Of a stretch of 34,326 nucleotides of DNA, positions 1 through 8,773 are shown one piece after another. Under the pieces are notes generated by a model, which saw nothing but the letters and a program-made list of their open reading frames with translations, was not told the DNA's origin and searched no databases. Source of the DNA: an archaeon. GTDB lineage: Archaea; Nanobdellota; Nanobdellia; Pacearchaeales; GW2011-AR1. The stretch spans positions 1 through 34,326 of the forward strand of contig JABIDC010000008.1 in the NCBI GenBank assembly GCA_018651925.1, written 5' to 3'. Made by a program: the position numbers and the translations under genes. Positions within the stretch are counted from its first letter, which is position 1. The number at the start of each line of letters is the position of its first letter.

Positions 1-1754
1 GATAAATCTCCAAAATTATTATCTAACTCAATATTCAATGCAGAGGCAATGGCCACAATAAATGGGCTTTTTGCAATTTGAACAGGATTAACAATTCCTC
101 TTTCTGAGTAATCTTGCCAATGCACTCTTTGGCAATTTGCATCTCCGGCATTATTGCTGTCACATCCAGAATATCCACTTCCTTCGCCAAAGTCTTCATT
201 TCCATCATCATCAAGTTTGTATCCCCTTTTTCCTTGGTAATTAAAATTATTAATTCCCTCTCCAAGATAATTAACATAGGCCCCACAATCCCCTAGTGAG
301 ACACAAAAATCATTCATCGATTTTATGAATTCGGGCGTTTCAACATTACAATTTGATTCGCAATCCCAGTCATCTAGTCTATTATTTTTTTTGTAAACAA
401 CTGGAATTTTTATGCTTGCCATCCCACATGCAACAGAATTTTCTTCTTCTTGTGAAGCTCCCCGGGGATAAGAAGGGAGGCATAAATTTATTTTTTCTCC
501 GCCCCCGAGATTAAGAGTTTTATAATAACAATGAGTATTCTTTTCACAATTAGTTTTTAGGGCTGGAGTGCCTTCAAATTCCTGATTATATGAAATACAT
601 TGGGAAGCAAGGTTTGTAACCTCTCCTGCAGAAATGAAAAACTCTCCTGTATCCGCAATTTCGCTTTTGGATTCAGCACACAATTTTCCCCGATATGGGC
701 CAGAGAGGTCATAAGATTTCTCAGAGTTTACTTCTCCATCAGCACAACCTGCAAACCAATGTTCACTTCCAACAGTGTCCTGCCCATTTCCAATTGCTCC
801 TTCATAGATGCACCAGCTTTCTCCATTTATAGGGTTTCTTCCATATCTTAGCATAAAATTGGGGTCCGCACATCCCAGGTCTTTACAAACATAATTATTT
901 CCTTCTAAAGAACATCTTTCAATCCCCTCCACGCAATCCGTTTCTATTTCTTCAATATTTCCTTCCGAGTCTTCCCAATAAATATCTTCCTTGTAGCAAG
1001 TTTTATCTGCATGAGATTCATAGTCATATCCCCATTCCAATTCTAATTCTTCATTTGTACAAAATTCTCCTGCATAAAATCTTCCATCTCGATTAATGCA
1101 TTCTTCTCCAGTTGTTTGGATACATCCTCCTTCAGACACACAAGCACCATTATCCAAAATATACTGGAGGGCGAGACAATTTAATTCACTTTCAATGTCT
1201 ACCCTAAATTCCTTTTCAATGCCTTCTTGGGAAGATAAATAATTACATTCGTTTTCATTTCTAAAATAATATGAGTCCCCTAAAATACAACATGCATCTT
1301 GACATTCAGAAATTTCACAAGAAGTTCCGGATTCAAAAGTTCCTCCATTTTCCTCACATGCTTTTTTTGGAGAATTAGTTGCACAATTTCCTTCAGGAGA
1401 GATACAACATCCAGGCTGACACTCTTCTGTTTCTGAACAATCTGCTTGAATTAATCCCCCCGTACAAGTTGAAGGGTCCGAAGTAAAAGCAAATGGTTGA
1501 CAAATTCCTCCCACAGAAGTTTCTAAGCAACACCCCAGGTTTACTTCATCTTCTGCACTAACAATGGCAAATTTATCTAAGGAGGTAATCCAAAATAAAA
1601 ATCCAATTCCTTTTTCTAAGAATTTTTCAACTCCTAAATTAATTATTTTTTTATTTTCAATTCCAGATGAAGCTGCAATTAAATCACTTTGAGCAATTGT
1701 TAAATTTACCAATAAAAAGATTTGTAGAATTGCCAAAAACATTATTTTTTTCAT
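1..1754 (-). CDS. Partial secreted Cys-rich protein (C-terminus beyond the window's left edge)
   Basis: Not in the ORF track because it runs off the window. Reverse-strand reading from ATG at 1754 gives MKKIMFLAILQIFLLVNLTIAQSDLIAAS... (signal peptide) and stays in frame to position 1 (ends ...NPVQIAKSPFIVAIASALNIELDNNFGDL). Many Cys and CC pairs (GCCLE, GCCIS, ACCILGD). Confidence 0.8.
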   Translation of the reverse strand, partial: MKKIMFLAILQIFLLVNLTIAQSDLIAASSGIENKKIINLGVEKFLEKGIGFLFWITSLDKFAIVSAEDEVNLGCCLETSVGGICQPFAFTSDPSTCTGGLIQADCSETEECQPGCCISPEGNCATNSPKKACEENGGTFESGTSCEISECQDACCILGDSYYFRNENECNYLSSQEGIEKEFRVDIESELNCLALQYILDNGACVSEGGCIQTTGEECINRDGRFYAGEFCTNEELELEWGYDYESHADKTCYKEDIYWEDSEGNIEEIETDCVEGIERCSLEGNNYVCKDLGCADPNFMLRYGRNPINGESWCIYEGAIGNGQDTVGSEHWFAGCADGEVNSEKSYDLSGPYRGKLCAESKSEIADTGEFFISAGEVTNLASQCISYNQEFEGTPALKTNCEKNTHCYYKTLNLGGGEKINLCLPSYPRGASQEEENSVACGMASIKIPVVYKKNNRLDDWDCESNCNVETPEFIKSMNDFCVSLGDCGAYVNYLGEGINNFNYQGKRGYKLDDDGNEDFGEGSGYSGCDSNNAGDANCQRVHWQDYSERGIVNPVQIAKSPFIVAIASALNIELDNNFGDL

Positions 1755-1855
1755 TAGTCTTTTTCAAAGCCTCTTTTTAATTGAAAAAGGCTAACTAGGA
1801 ATCTTTTTGAAGATTTCTTGCCTTTGGTGAGAAAATTTATTTTTTTCATAGTTAA

Positions 1856-2635
1856 TTAAAATCCTGCGGGAATAACGCACCCCCTTATTGCGAACCTAAA
1901 CTTTTCGTAACTTTCTTTATTTTCTACAGTATATATTTTTATTGAGTCTCCATTAACATATCTACTAATTCTCCATTCAGGATATGCAACCATATAACCC
2001 AATTTATTAAAACTACAATATTTTGCTTCCTGAGAGACGATTTCTTGAACAACTTCTGCAATTTGAAATCCTCTGGTGGGAAAAACTACTTTTAAATTTT
2101 CTTGAGTGATTGTTTCCTCATTTTTGGTCAGGGTAAATTTAGAATCAATTTTAACAAGCAAGTTTCGAGAATCAAAATCAATCTCAAAGCCACTTCTTTC
2201 TACTCCGACAACATCCCAATTATCTTGCAAATCCCTTTCTAAAGAATCCAAACAATCAGAAACGTCTTCTTCAAGAGAATCATGAATTTCATCTTTTAAA
2301 TGTTGTAAAAAAACCGGCTCTTGATTGACACAAGGCAAATAAAAATTTTCTTGGTAACATAAGTAAGTAATTTCAGTCATTTCTTCATCATTAAACTGAA
2401 AATTAATTGAAAGTTTTGGATCAATATTTCCACCTTGTGCAAAAAGGATTTCCAAGGTTTCTTCTATTGAATCTTCTAAGCAAGTATCCAAAAAAGAATT
2501 AAGGTTTGCTTCATTTCCCCCAGTTGGAGAAGGTTCTAAATCCCCGCGAAAAATAAAAAAAAGAATGATTGAGGCAACAATTATAATGGAGACAATTACA
2601 AAAATTGTCACTTGTCCTTTTTTATTTCCCCTCAT
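1856..2635 (-). CDS. Pilin-like membrane-anchored protein, unknown function
   Basis: 259 aa; N-terminus MRGNKKGQVTIFVIVSIIIVASIILFFIFRG resembles an archaeal class III signal (KKGQ + hydrophobic helix); rest extracellular, ends FAIRGCVIPAGF. Confidence 0.7.
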   Translation of the reverse strand: MRGNKKGQVTIFVIVSIIIVASIILFFIFRGDLEPSPTGGNEANLNSFLDTCLEDSIEETLEILFAQGGNIDPKLSINFQFNDEEMTEITYLCYQENFYLPCVNQEPVFLQHLKDEIHDSLEEDVSDCLDSLERDLQDNWDVVGVERSGFEIDFDSRNLLVKIDSKFTLTKNEETITQENLKVVFPTRGFQIAEVVQEIVSQEAKYCSFNKLGYMVAYPEWRISRYVNGDSIKIYTVENKESYEKFRFAIRGCVIPAGF

Positions 2636-2679
2636 AAAAAAATAAGATAACTTAAACTTATAAATATTTCATTAAAGCC

Positions 2680-3417
2680 TTAATCGTTAGTTTCCATTCT
2701 TGGAGCCAAAATAAAACTTAAACTCATATGTTCGTTTTTGAAATCAACTTTTAATGGATGTTCATTTGCAAAGTTCAAAATAGTTTTATCAACAATTTTT
2801 GCACCTTTGATAAATTTTTGAAGGTATTCCAAACTGAATCGAGATTTACAATCTTCTGCTTCAATTTTTGCCTCATCACCAGAAAATTCAGACATTGCAG
2901 AATTAAGTCCCTTAGATTCAATAATGAATTTTCCTTCCTTAATAACAAATGAGCAGGCATCAGAAACAACTGCACAATCTTCAACTGAAGCAATAAAATC
3001 CGAAGAATCAATTTCTACTTTTGAAGTGAATTCCATTCTTCCAATTTTTTCATCAAACTCAATTTCTTCCGCTTCAATTTCAATTAAACTTAAACTAAAA
3101 TTTCTTCTTACCCTATCTTCAATTCTAATTTCTAATAAATTTTCCTTTCTTTCTAAAAATAACGAGCTTTTTGTTCCACATCTTTTTAAGATTCTCTTCA
3201 AATTATCTAAATTTACCCCAAGATCTTCATTATCCGATTCAAATTCAGAAAATGCGCTCTTTGGTAACTTAAATCCCACCATTGCAACATTCGCAGGATC
3301 CATCGCACTAATACTCAAACCAAATTCATTAATTTTGATTCTAACTTCGGTTACTAGCTCGGAAACTAATTCAATTGCTTTCAAAAGAACTAAAGGGTTT
3401 TCTAATTTAACTAACAT
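2680..3417 (-). CDS. pcn: DNA polymerase sliding clamp (PCNA)
   Basis: 245 aa; PCNA-like N-terminus (LVTEVRIKINEFGLSISAMDPANVAMVGFKLPKSAF), DNLKRILKR, and C-terminal PLKVDFKNEHMSLSFILAPRMETND. Confidence 0.92.
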   Translation of the reverse strand: MLVKLENPLVLLKAIELVSELVTEVRIKINEFGLSISAMDPANVAMVGFKLPKSAFSEFESDNEDLGVNLDNLKRILKRCGTKSSLFLERKENLLEIRIEDRVRRNFSLSLIEIEAEEIEFDEKIGRMEFTSKVEIDSSDFIASVEDCAVVSDACSFVIKEGKFIIESKGLNSAMSEFSGDEAKIEAEDCKSRFSLEYLQKFIKGAKIVDKTILNFANEHPLKVDFKNEHMSLSFILAPRMETND

Positions 3418-3442
3418 AAGATTTCAAACCGGATTTTATTTT

Positions 3443-3471
3443 TAAGCATTACTATAATAGAGTATTGCTTA
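3443..3471. promoter_or_regulatory. Imperfect palindrome between divergent pcn and NUDIX-primase
   Basis: TAAGCATTACT-ATAATAG-AGTATTGCTTA: 11-nt arms with one mismatch; flanked by TATA-like boxes for both genes. Confidence 0.6.
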
Positions 3472-3502
3472 ATTATATAAAGAATTTACACAAAGAAGAA
3501 TT

Positions 3503-3988
3503 ATGGAAAAAATAGTAATTGTAAACGAGAAAGATAAGATAATTAATTCTAAGGAAAGGGGAACTTTAAGTGGTCCAGATATTTATCGGGTTTCTGCACT
3601 TTGGCTTGAGAATGAGAAAGGAGAAGTTCTTTTAGGAAAACGAGTAAAAACAAAACATAAGAATCCCGGACTTTGGGGCCCAGCAGTTGAAGGTACAGTA
3701 GATTCCAATGAAACCTACGAAGAAAACATTAAAAGAGAAACAAAGGAAGAACTCGGTTTAGAAAATTTAGAAATTAAAAAATTAAAAAAACAACGAGTAA
3801 CAGACCCATATAACCATTTTACTCAATGGTTTTTTGCAAAAATGGATGATGAAAATTTTAAAATTCAAAAAGAAGAAGTAGAGAGAATCAAATGGTTTTC
3901 AAAAGAAGAATTAAATTCATTAGTGAAAGAAGATTCACCGGAATTAATTAAATCCCTAAAGGACTTTATCAAAAATGACTTCAATTAA
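3503..3988 (+). CDS. NUDIX hydrolase
   Basis: 161 aa; exact NUDIX box GX5EX7REXXEEXG = GTVDSNETYEENIKRETKEELG. Confidence 0.93.
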   Translation: MEKIVIVNEKDKIINSKERGTLSGPDIYRVSALWLENEKGEVLLGKRVKTKHKNPGLWGPAVEGTVDSNETYEENIKRETKEELGLENLEIKKLKKQRVTDPYNHFTQWFFAKMDDENFKIQKEEVERIKWFSKEELNSLVKEDSPELIKSLKDFIKNDFN

Positions 3989-5561
3989 AGAAGAAAGAAT
4001 AAGGAAGATTACCAATCTTTATTATTCCAAACCAGAGATTCAAGAAACAATTTTTAATTTTTCCAGAAATAGGGAAATCTCCCCAAGGTATTTTGAAGGT
4101 TTTGGAAAGCGACCAGACACGTTTGAATATATTAACGATGTGATGGGAGTTGTTCAAAAAGGAGCAACATCTCTCCATTGTTCTGAAGAGCTTTGGGAAA
4201 ACCCCTTGGATTTAGTTACTGGAATGAGTTCAAAAGAACAAGACGAATTAAGAATTGGTTGGGATTTATTATTAGATATTGATTGTAAGTGGTTTGATTA
4301 TTCTAAGCTGGCAGCACAAGCAATTGTAAAAACTTTGGAACAGCATGGAATAAAAAACATGGGGGTAAAGTTCTCTGGTTCAAAGGGTTTTCATATTTTA
4401 ATTCCATGGAAAGCATTTCCAAAAGAAATAAATGGGGTTCCAAGTAAAGATTTATTTCCCGAAGTTCCAAGAAAATTAGCAGGGTATCTAAGATACTATT
4501 CAGAGAAAATTATGAAAACAATGCTGCCAGAAGATTTTGAAAAGCAATTCAAAGATGTGGGCATCAAAAAAGGAATCAAATGTAAATCCTGTAATGAGAT
4601 AGTAAATACTTCTGAAATAGCAGAAATGTATTGTTCATTTTGCGGAATTGGAGAAACAAGAAAGTTGGAAAAAGGAAATACAAAAATATTCAAATGTGTT
4701 AATTGTAATCGGCCTTTAGAAAAGCAAAATGCAAGAGAAATCCATGAGTGTGCAAGATGTGGCATTAATTCAGAAAAGAATCCAAGTAATTTTTCAGAAG
4801 GAATTGAAAATGATCTTTACGAGATTATGGGATTAGATATTGTTTTGGTTTCTCCAAGACATTTATTTAGAATGCCTTACTCTCTCCATGAAAAGACTTC
4901 TCTGGCAAGTGCAGTAATAGAGAAGGATAAGATTTCAGAGTTTGATTTTAAACATGCGAATCCATTAAAAGTAAAAGTAAATAATTTTATGCCGGATTCA
5001 ATTGAGGGCGAAGCAAAAAATTTCGTAATCCAAGCTTTGGATTGGGCAAAAGATAATATGAAAGAGGTCACAAATAAAGCAACTGGAAAATATTCAAATT
5101 TTAAACCAATTAAATTAGATTCAATAAAAGAAGAAAATTTTCCTCCTTGTGTGAAGTTAATTTTGAAGGGACTTGTTGATGGAAGAAAACGGGGGCTCTT
5201 TGTATTAATTAATTTATTTCGTTCAATTGGGATGGATCAAAAAATTTTAGAAAAGAAATTACAAGAATGGAATCAAAGAAATGAGGTTCCTTTGAAACAA
5301 GGCTACATCACTTCCCAACTTTCTTGGGCGTATAAAAGAAAGCCAATAATGCCTCAAAACTGCAAGGATTTTTATCAGGGTTTGGGGGTATGTGTTCCAG
5401 ACGGAGTTTGCGCAAGAATAAAAAATCCTGTGAATTATGTTGTTAGAAAAGATTTTCTTGAAAAAAGTCAAAAGAAATTTATTAAAAAGAAGTCTGTGAA
5501 GAAGAAAGTAGCAAAGAAAAAAATTGTTAAAAAAAGAAAGTTTGACATAAGAGAAAAATAG
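3975..5561 (+). CDS. DNA primase, single-chain PriS-PriL-like fusion
   Basis: 528 aa; PriS-like core (GWDLLLDIDCKW...; VKFSGSKGFHILIPWKAFP), zinc-ribbon-like CxxC motifs in the middle, then a PriL C-terminal-like region (FPPCVKLILKGLVDGRKRGLFVLINLFRS...QNCKDFYQGLGVCVPDGVC), and a Lys-rich tail. Start overlaps the NUDIX stop. Confidence 0.85.
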   Translation: MTSIKEERIRKITNLYYSKPEIQETIFNFSRNREISPRYFEGFGKRPDTFEYINDVMGVVQKGATSLHCSEELWENPLDLVTGMSSKEQDELRIGWDLLLDIDCKWFDYSKLAAQAIVKTLEQHGIKNMGVKFSGSKGFHILIPWKAFPKEINGVPSKDLFPEVPRKLAGYLRYYSEKIMKTMLPEDFEKQFKDVGIKKGIKCKSCNEIVNTSEIAEMYCSFCGIGETRKLEKGNTKIFKCVNCNRPLEKQNAREIHECARCGINSEKNPSNFSEGIENDLYEIMGLDIVLVSPRHLFRMPYSLHEKTSLASAVIEKDKISEFDFKHANPLKVKVNNFMPDSIEGEAKNFVIQALDWAKDNMKEVTNKATGKYSNFKPIKLDSIKEENFPPCVKLILKGLVDGRKRGLFVLINLFRSIGMDQKILEKKLQEWNQRNEVPLKQGYITSQLSWAYKRKPIMPQNCKDFYQGLGVCVPDGVCARIKNPVNYVVRKDFLEKSQKKFIKKKSVKKKVAKKKIVKKRKFDIREK

Positions 5562-5605
5562 TTTTGTATCAATAATTTTAAAAACATCTCTTGACTATTT
5601 TTTTT

Positions 5606-7435
5606 ATGAAAAAGAGTGTGCTAGTATTATCCTTGTTGTTGGTGTTTGTATTTCAATTTGTTTTAGCAGAAGATAATATGACCGAATCTCAAAAAATTAG
5701 TGAAGGATATTCCTGTTTAACAAACCAAATTTCTGAGGAAGGATGCGATTCTTTAACCACAGAAGAAAAAATATTTTCTTTGCTTGCAGTTTCAAATTGT
5801 CAATCAGAATTAATGGATGACTCAAGCAATGATGAATGTTGGCCAAAAGGAGACTGTAATATAAAAAATACTGCACAGGCAATTTTAGCATTAGATGGTT
5901 CTGATGATGCAGAAGATTGGCTTTATACAAAAAACAAAACAACTTCTGATATGAAATGGTATTTGGAAATTGATAGTAATGAAGAAACAACTTGTACCAT
6001 TAGTTATGCGGGTTCAAGCCCATCAATAATTATCGGAGAAGATAAAAAATTATCTTCTTCTGCAGGAGCATGTTTGTCCTTGGACCCAAATGGTTATTGG
6101 TTAGAAGTTTTACCTTCTTGTTATGGGAATGAGTTTGAAGTTTCTTGTGACAAGGGATTTGTTTCAGCATTTTTGTTCAAAAAAGATAATTCAGATACAA
6201 TTCATGTAACTAAAGAATCAAAAGTCGGTTCTGCGGAGGGAAGTGTAACAATGCAAGTACAATCTTCTTGTTTTGGTGCTGGAACAGGTTGTGATTACGA
6301 AGGCACTCTCTGGGCAGCAATTGTTTTAGATTACTTTGGAGAGGATGTTTCAAACTATCTTCCCTACATAATTACCTTGGCAGATGAAAATGAAGAATAT
6401 CTTCCCGAATCATTTATTTATTCTCTAACGGATTATGAGGATTCAAAAACTAGTTTATTATTAAAACAAAAAGCAGGATACTGGGATGAATCAGGAAATA
6501 AATTATATGATACTGCTGTAGCGCTTTATCCTTTTCAATATAGTACTCCTGTCGAAAAAGAATCTGCTAAGGAGTGGCTATTTAACCTACAAGATGAAGA
6601 AGGATGCTTTGGAGGAAATACTCGAGACACAGCATTTGTGCTTCATTCACTCTTTCCAAGGACATTTGCGGGAGGAGATAGTTCAAAAGAAGATTGTGAA
6701 GAGGCAGGTTACGACTGTTTAACAAGAGCTTCATGTACTGGAACAGAATTGACTCAATATGATTGTTCTGCTGGATTATCTATTTGTTGTAGTGAACCAA
6801 AAGAGGAAAAAACTTGTTCAGAACTTGCAGGAGAAATTTGTTCAACAAATCAAATTTGTCAAGGAGGAATAGAGGAAGATGCTTCAAATACTCAGATAGG
6901 AGAGGTTTGTTGTGTAACTGGAACCTGTGAAGAGAAACCCGAACCAGGAGAAGATGATTTTACTTGTGAAATAAATGATGGGTCTTGCGAGCTAAATTCG
7001 TGTGAGGAAGGATACGAAGAAGATAGTTATTATACCTGTGAATATTCAACTGATCTTTGTTGTATGCCAAAATCAGAAGATAAAAAAGGAAGTTCAATTT
7101 GGATTTGGATTTTGTTAGTCCTAATTGTTTTGGTTGTTATTGGAATTTATTTCAAAGACAAATTAGCAGTATATTGGGCACAAATTAGTTCTAAATTTAA
7201 AAAAGGAGGTCCAAGCAAACCAAATAGTTTCAAAGGAAGACCTCAAGGATTCCCTCCAACAAGAATTCCTTCAAGACAACCAAGACCTCCAATGCAAGGA
7301 AGAAAGATTTTGCCAAGGCCAACAGGTGCGGCCCCAGCAAGGCCAACTTCACCCCCAATTCAAAAAAGACCAATGAAAAAACCTTCTGGAGACATGGATG
7401 AAGTTTTAAGAAAATTAAAAGAAATGGGCAAATAA
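5606..7435 (+). CDS. Secreted/membrane-anchored alpha/alpha-toroid-like (prenyltransferase/terpene-cyclase-repeat-like) protein with Cys-rich modules, a TM helix and a Pro/Arg/Lys-rich tail
   Basis: ATG at 5606 preferred over the TTG at 5591; signal MKKSVLVLSLLLVFVFQFVLA; toroid-like repeats (NIKNTAQAILALDG, YDTAVALYPFQ, LQDEEGCFGGNTRDTAFVLHSLF); three Cys-rich segments; TM SIWIWILLVLIVLVVIGIYF; low-complexity tail. Confidence 0.75.
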   Translation: MKKSVLVLSLLLVFVFQFVLAEDNMTESQKISEGYSCLTNQISEEGCDSLTTEEKIFSLLAVSNCQSELMDDSSNDECWPKGDCNIKNTAQAILALDGSDDAEDWLYTKNKTTSDMKWYLEIDSNEETTCTISYAGSSPSIIIGEDKKLSSSAGACLSLDPNGYWLEVLPSCYGNEFEVSCDKGFVSAFLFKKDNSDTIHVTKESKVGSAEGSVTMQVQSSCFGAGTGCDYEGTLWAAIVLDYFGEDVSNYLPYIITLADENEEYLPESFIYSLTDYEDSKTSLLLKQKAGYWDESGNKLYDTAVALYPFQYSTPVEKESAKEWLFNLQDEEGCFGGNTRDTAFVLHSLFPRTFAGGDSSKEDCEEAGYDCLTRASCTGTELTQYDCSAGLSICCSEPKEEKTCSELAGEICSTNQICQGGIEEDASNTQIGEVCCVTGTCEEKPEPGEDDFTCEINDGSCELNSCEEGYEEDSYYTCEYSTDLCCMPKSEDKKGSSIWIWILLVLIVLVVIGIYFKDKLAVYWAQISSKFKKGGPSKPNSFKGRPQGFPPTRIPSRQPRPPMQGRKILPRPTGAAPARPTSPPIQKRPMKKPSGDMDEVLRKLKEMGK

Positions 7436-7466
7436 ATTTATTAACTAAATTTATCTTTATTTTATT

Positions 7467-8735
7467 ATGAAAGGAAAAGCATTAACAAGTTTATTTTTTA
7501 TTTTGTTACTTCCATCTATTTTTGCATTAGGGTTTGAGGTAAATTCTGAATTTCAGGAAGGAGAAACATTTTTTGCAAAAATCTCTGGAACTTTTATTGA
7601 ACCAATCGCAAAAGAAGATATTTCTTTTTATAGGGGACATGTGGAAACTACTTTTGTTTATGATTTAATGAAAATTAATGAAATTTATTACATCTATGCA
7701 CAACTTGCAGAAAAGCAACCAGAAAATTATTCAATTTTAATTGAGGGAGTTAAACATCAATACATAAATCAGGTAATCGAAGAAGATTTAATTGCAAATT
7801 TTACAATTCTTGAAGGAAAAGCAGATTTTACAATAAATCCAGGATTTGTATCTGCAAAAGATTCTTTTTATTTAACAATCCAAAATATTCAAGATTCTCA
7901 AATTGAAGTCTCAAAAGAATTTGGGCAAGCAGAAGAAGGAGAATCAAGTTTTTTTGAATCTCTATTTGGTTCTGAAACAGTGTCGGAAAACACGGTTTCC
8001 TTGTTTTCTGGAGAAATAAAAGAATTATTTTTTGAAGTGGAACCAGAAAATTACTCCTATTTTGATTTTGTAACTCTTTCTTCTGAAAATACTCAATATG
8101 AAATTCCAATCTATATTTTTGGAAAAGATTTAGAACCAAAAGAAAAAAGTTTTGAATTTAGACCCGGAGAAATGAATAACATTACTCTTGCCACTGGAAG
8201 TGAAACAAGAAGAATTTTTTATTTAGAAAACACTGGAGAAGAGAAAATTGAAAATATTTCTTTAACTGTTTCCGATAGGTTAAAACCTTTCATCACGATT
8301 TCTCCAGAAAATATAAGCGAACTAGAATTCAATTCTTCAGAAAAAATAACTCTCCTCATTAGGTCAGAAAATATCTCTTTAGACTATGTGGGACAATTAA
8401 CTGCAAAACATGAGGGCCTTTATGCTTATGCGGCGCTTTCACTTTATTTTGTAGAGGATTATGTACCCTTAGATAATTTTACTGGAATAAATGATTCAGA
8501 AGATGGAGGAGCTGCAACGTCAAAAACTTGTGCAGAGATTAATGGAACTTTTTGTGGAGAAGAAGAAACTTGTTCCGGAAAAACAATGTATCCTCGAGAC
8601 GGAATTTGTTGTGTAGGCACTTGTGAAGGGGAAGAAAAAGGGTCTGCAGGATCAATAATTGGATGGGGTTTAATTATTCTTATTGCAGGATTTCTTGTTT
8701 GGTTTTTTCTCACTAAATATAAAAAAGCAAAATAA
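7467..8735 (+). CDS. Secreted type I membrane protein with beta-sandwich-like region and C-terminal Cys-rich module
   Basis: 422 aa; signal MKGKALTSLFFILLLPSIFALG; ..FYLENTGEEKIENISLTVSD.. typical of extracellular Ig-like domains; CAEINGTFCGEEETCSGKTMYPRDGICCVGTCEG; C-terminal TM IIGWGLIILIAGFLVWFFL + KYKKAK. Confidence 0.75.
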   Translation: MKGKALTSLFFILLLPSIFALGFEVNSEFQEGETFFAKISGTFIEPIAKEDISFYRGHVETTFVYDLMKINEIYYIYAQLAEKQPENYSILIEGVKHQYINQVIEEDLIANFTILEGKADFTINPGFVSAKDSFYLTIQNIQDSQIEVSKEFGQAEEGESSFFESLFGSETVSENTVSLFSGEIKELFFEVEPENYSYFDFVTLSSENTQYEIPIYIFGKDLEPKEKSFEFRPGEMNNITLATGSETRRIFYLENTGEEKIENISLTVSDRLKPFITISPENISELEFNSSEKITLLIRSENISLDYVGQLTAKHEGLYAYAALSLYFVEDYVPLDNFTGINDSEDGGAATSKTCAEINGTFCGEEETCSGKTMYPRDGICCVGTCEGEEKGSAGSIIGWGLIILIAGFLVWFFLTKYKKAK

Positions 8736-8773
8736 AAGAGATAATATTTAAATCTTTATTGAGTATATTTTTT

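Noticed and set aside
600-851. 83-aa plus-strand ORF
   Set aside because: Antisense to the Cys-rich secreted protein frame open from 1754 to 1.
2924-3445. 173-aa plus-strand ORF opposite PCNA
   Set aside because: Antisense shadow of the clear pcn gene; Ser/Leu-rich composition with no recognisable motif.
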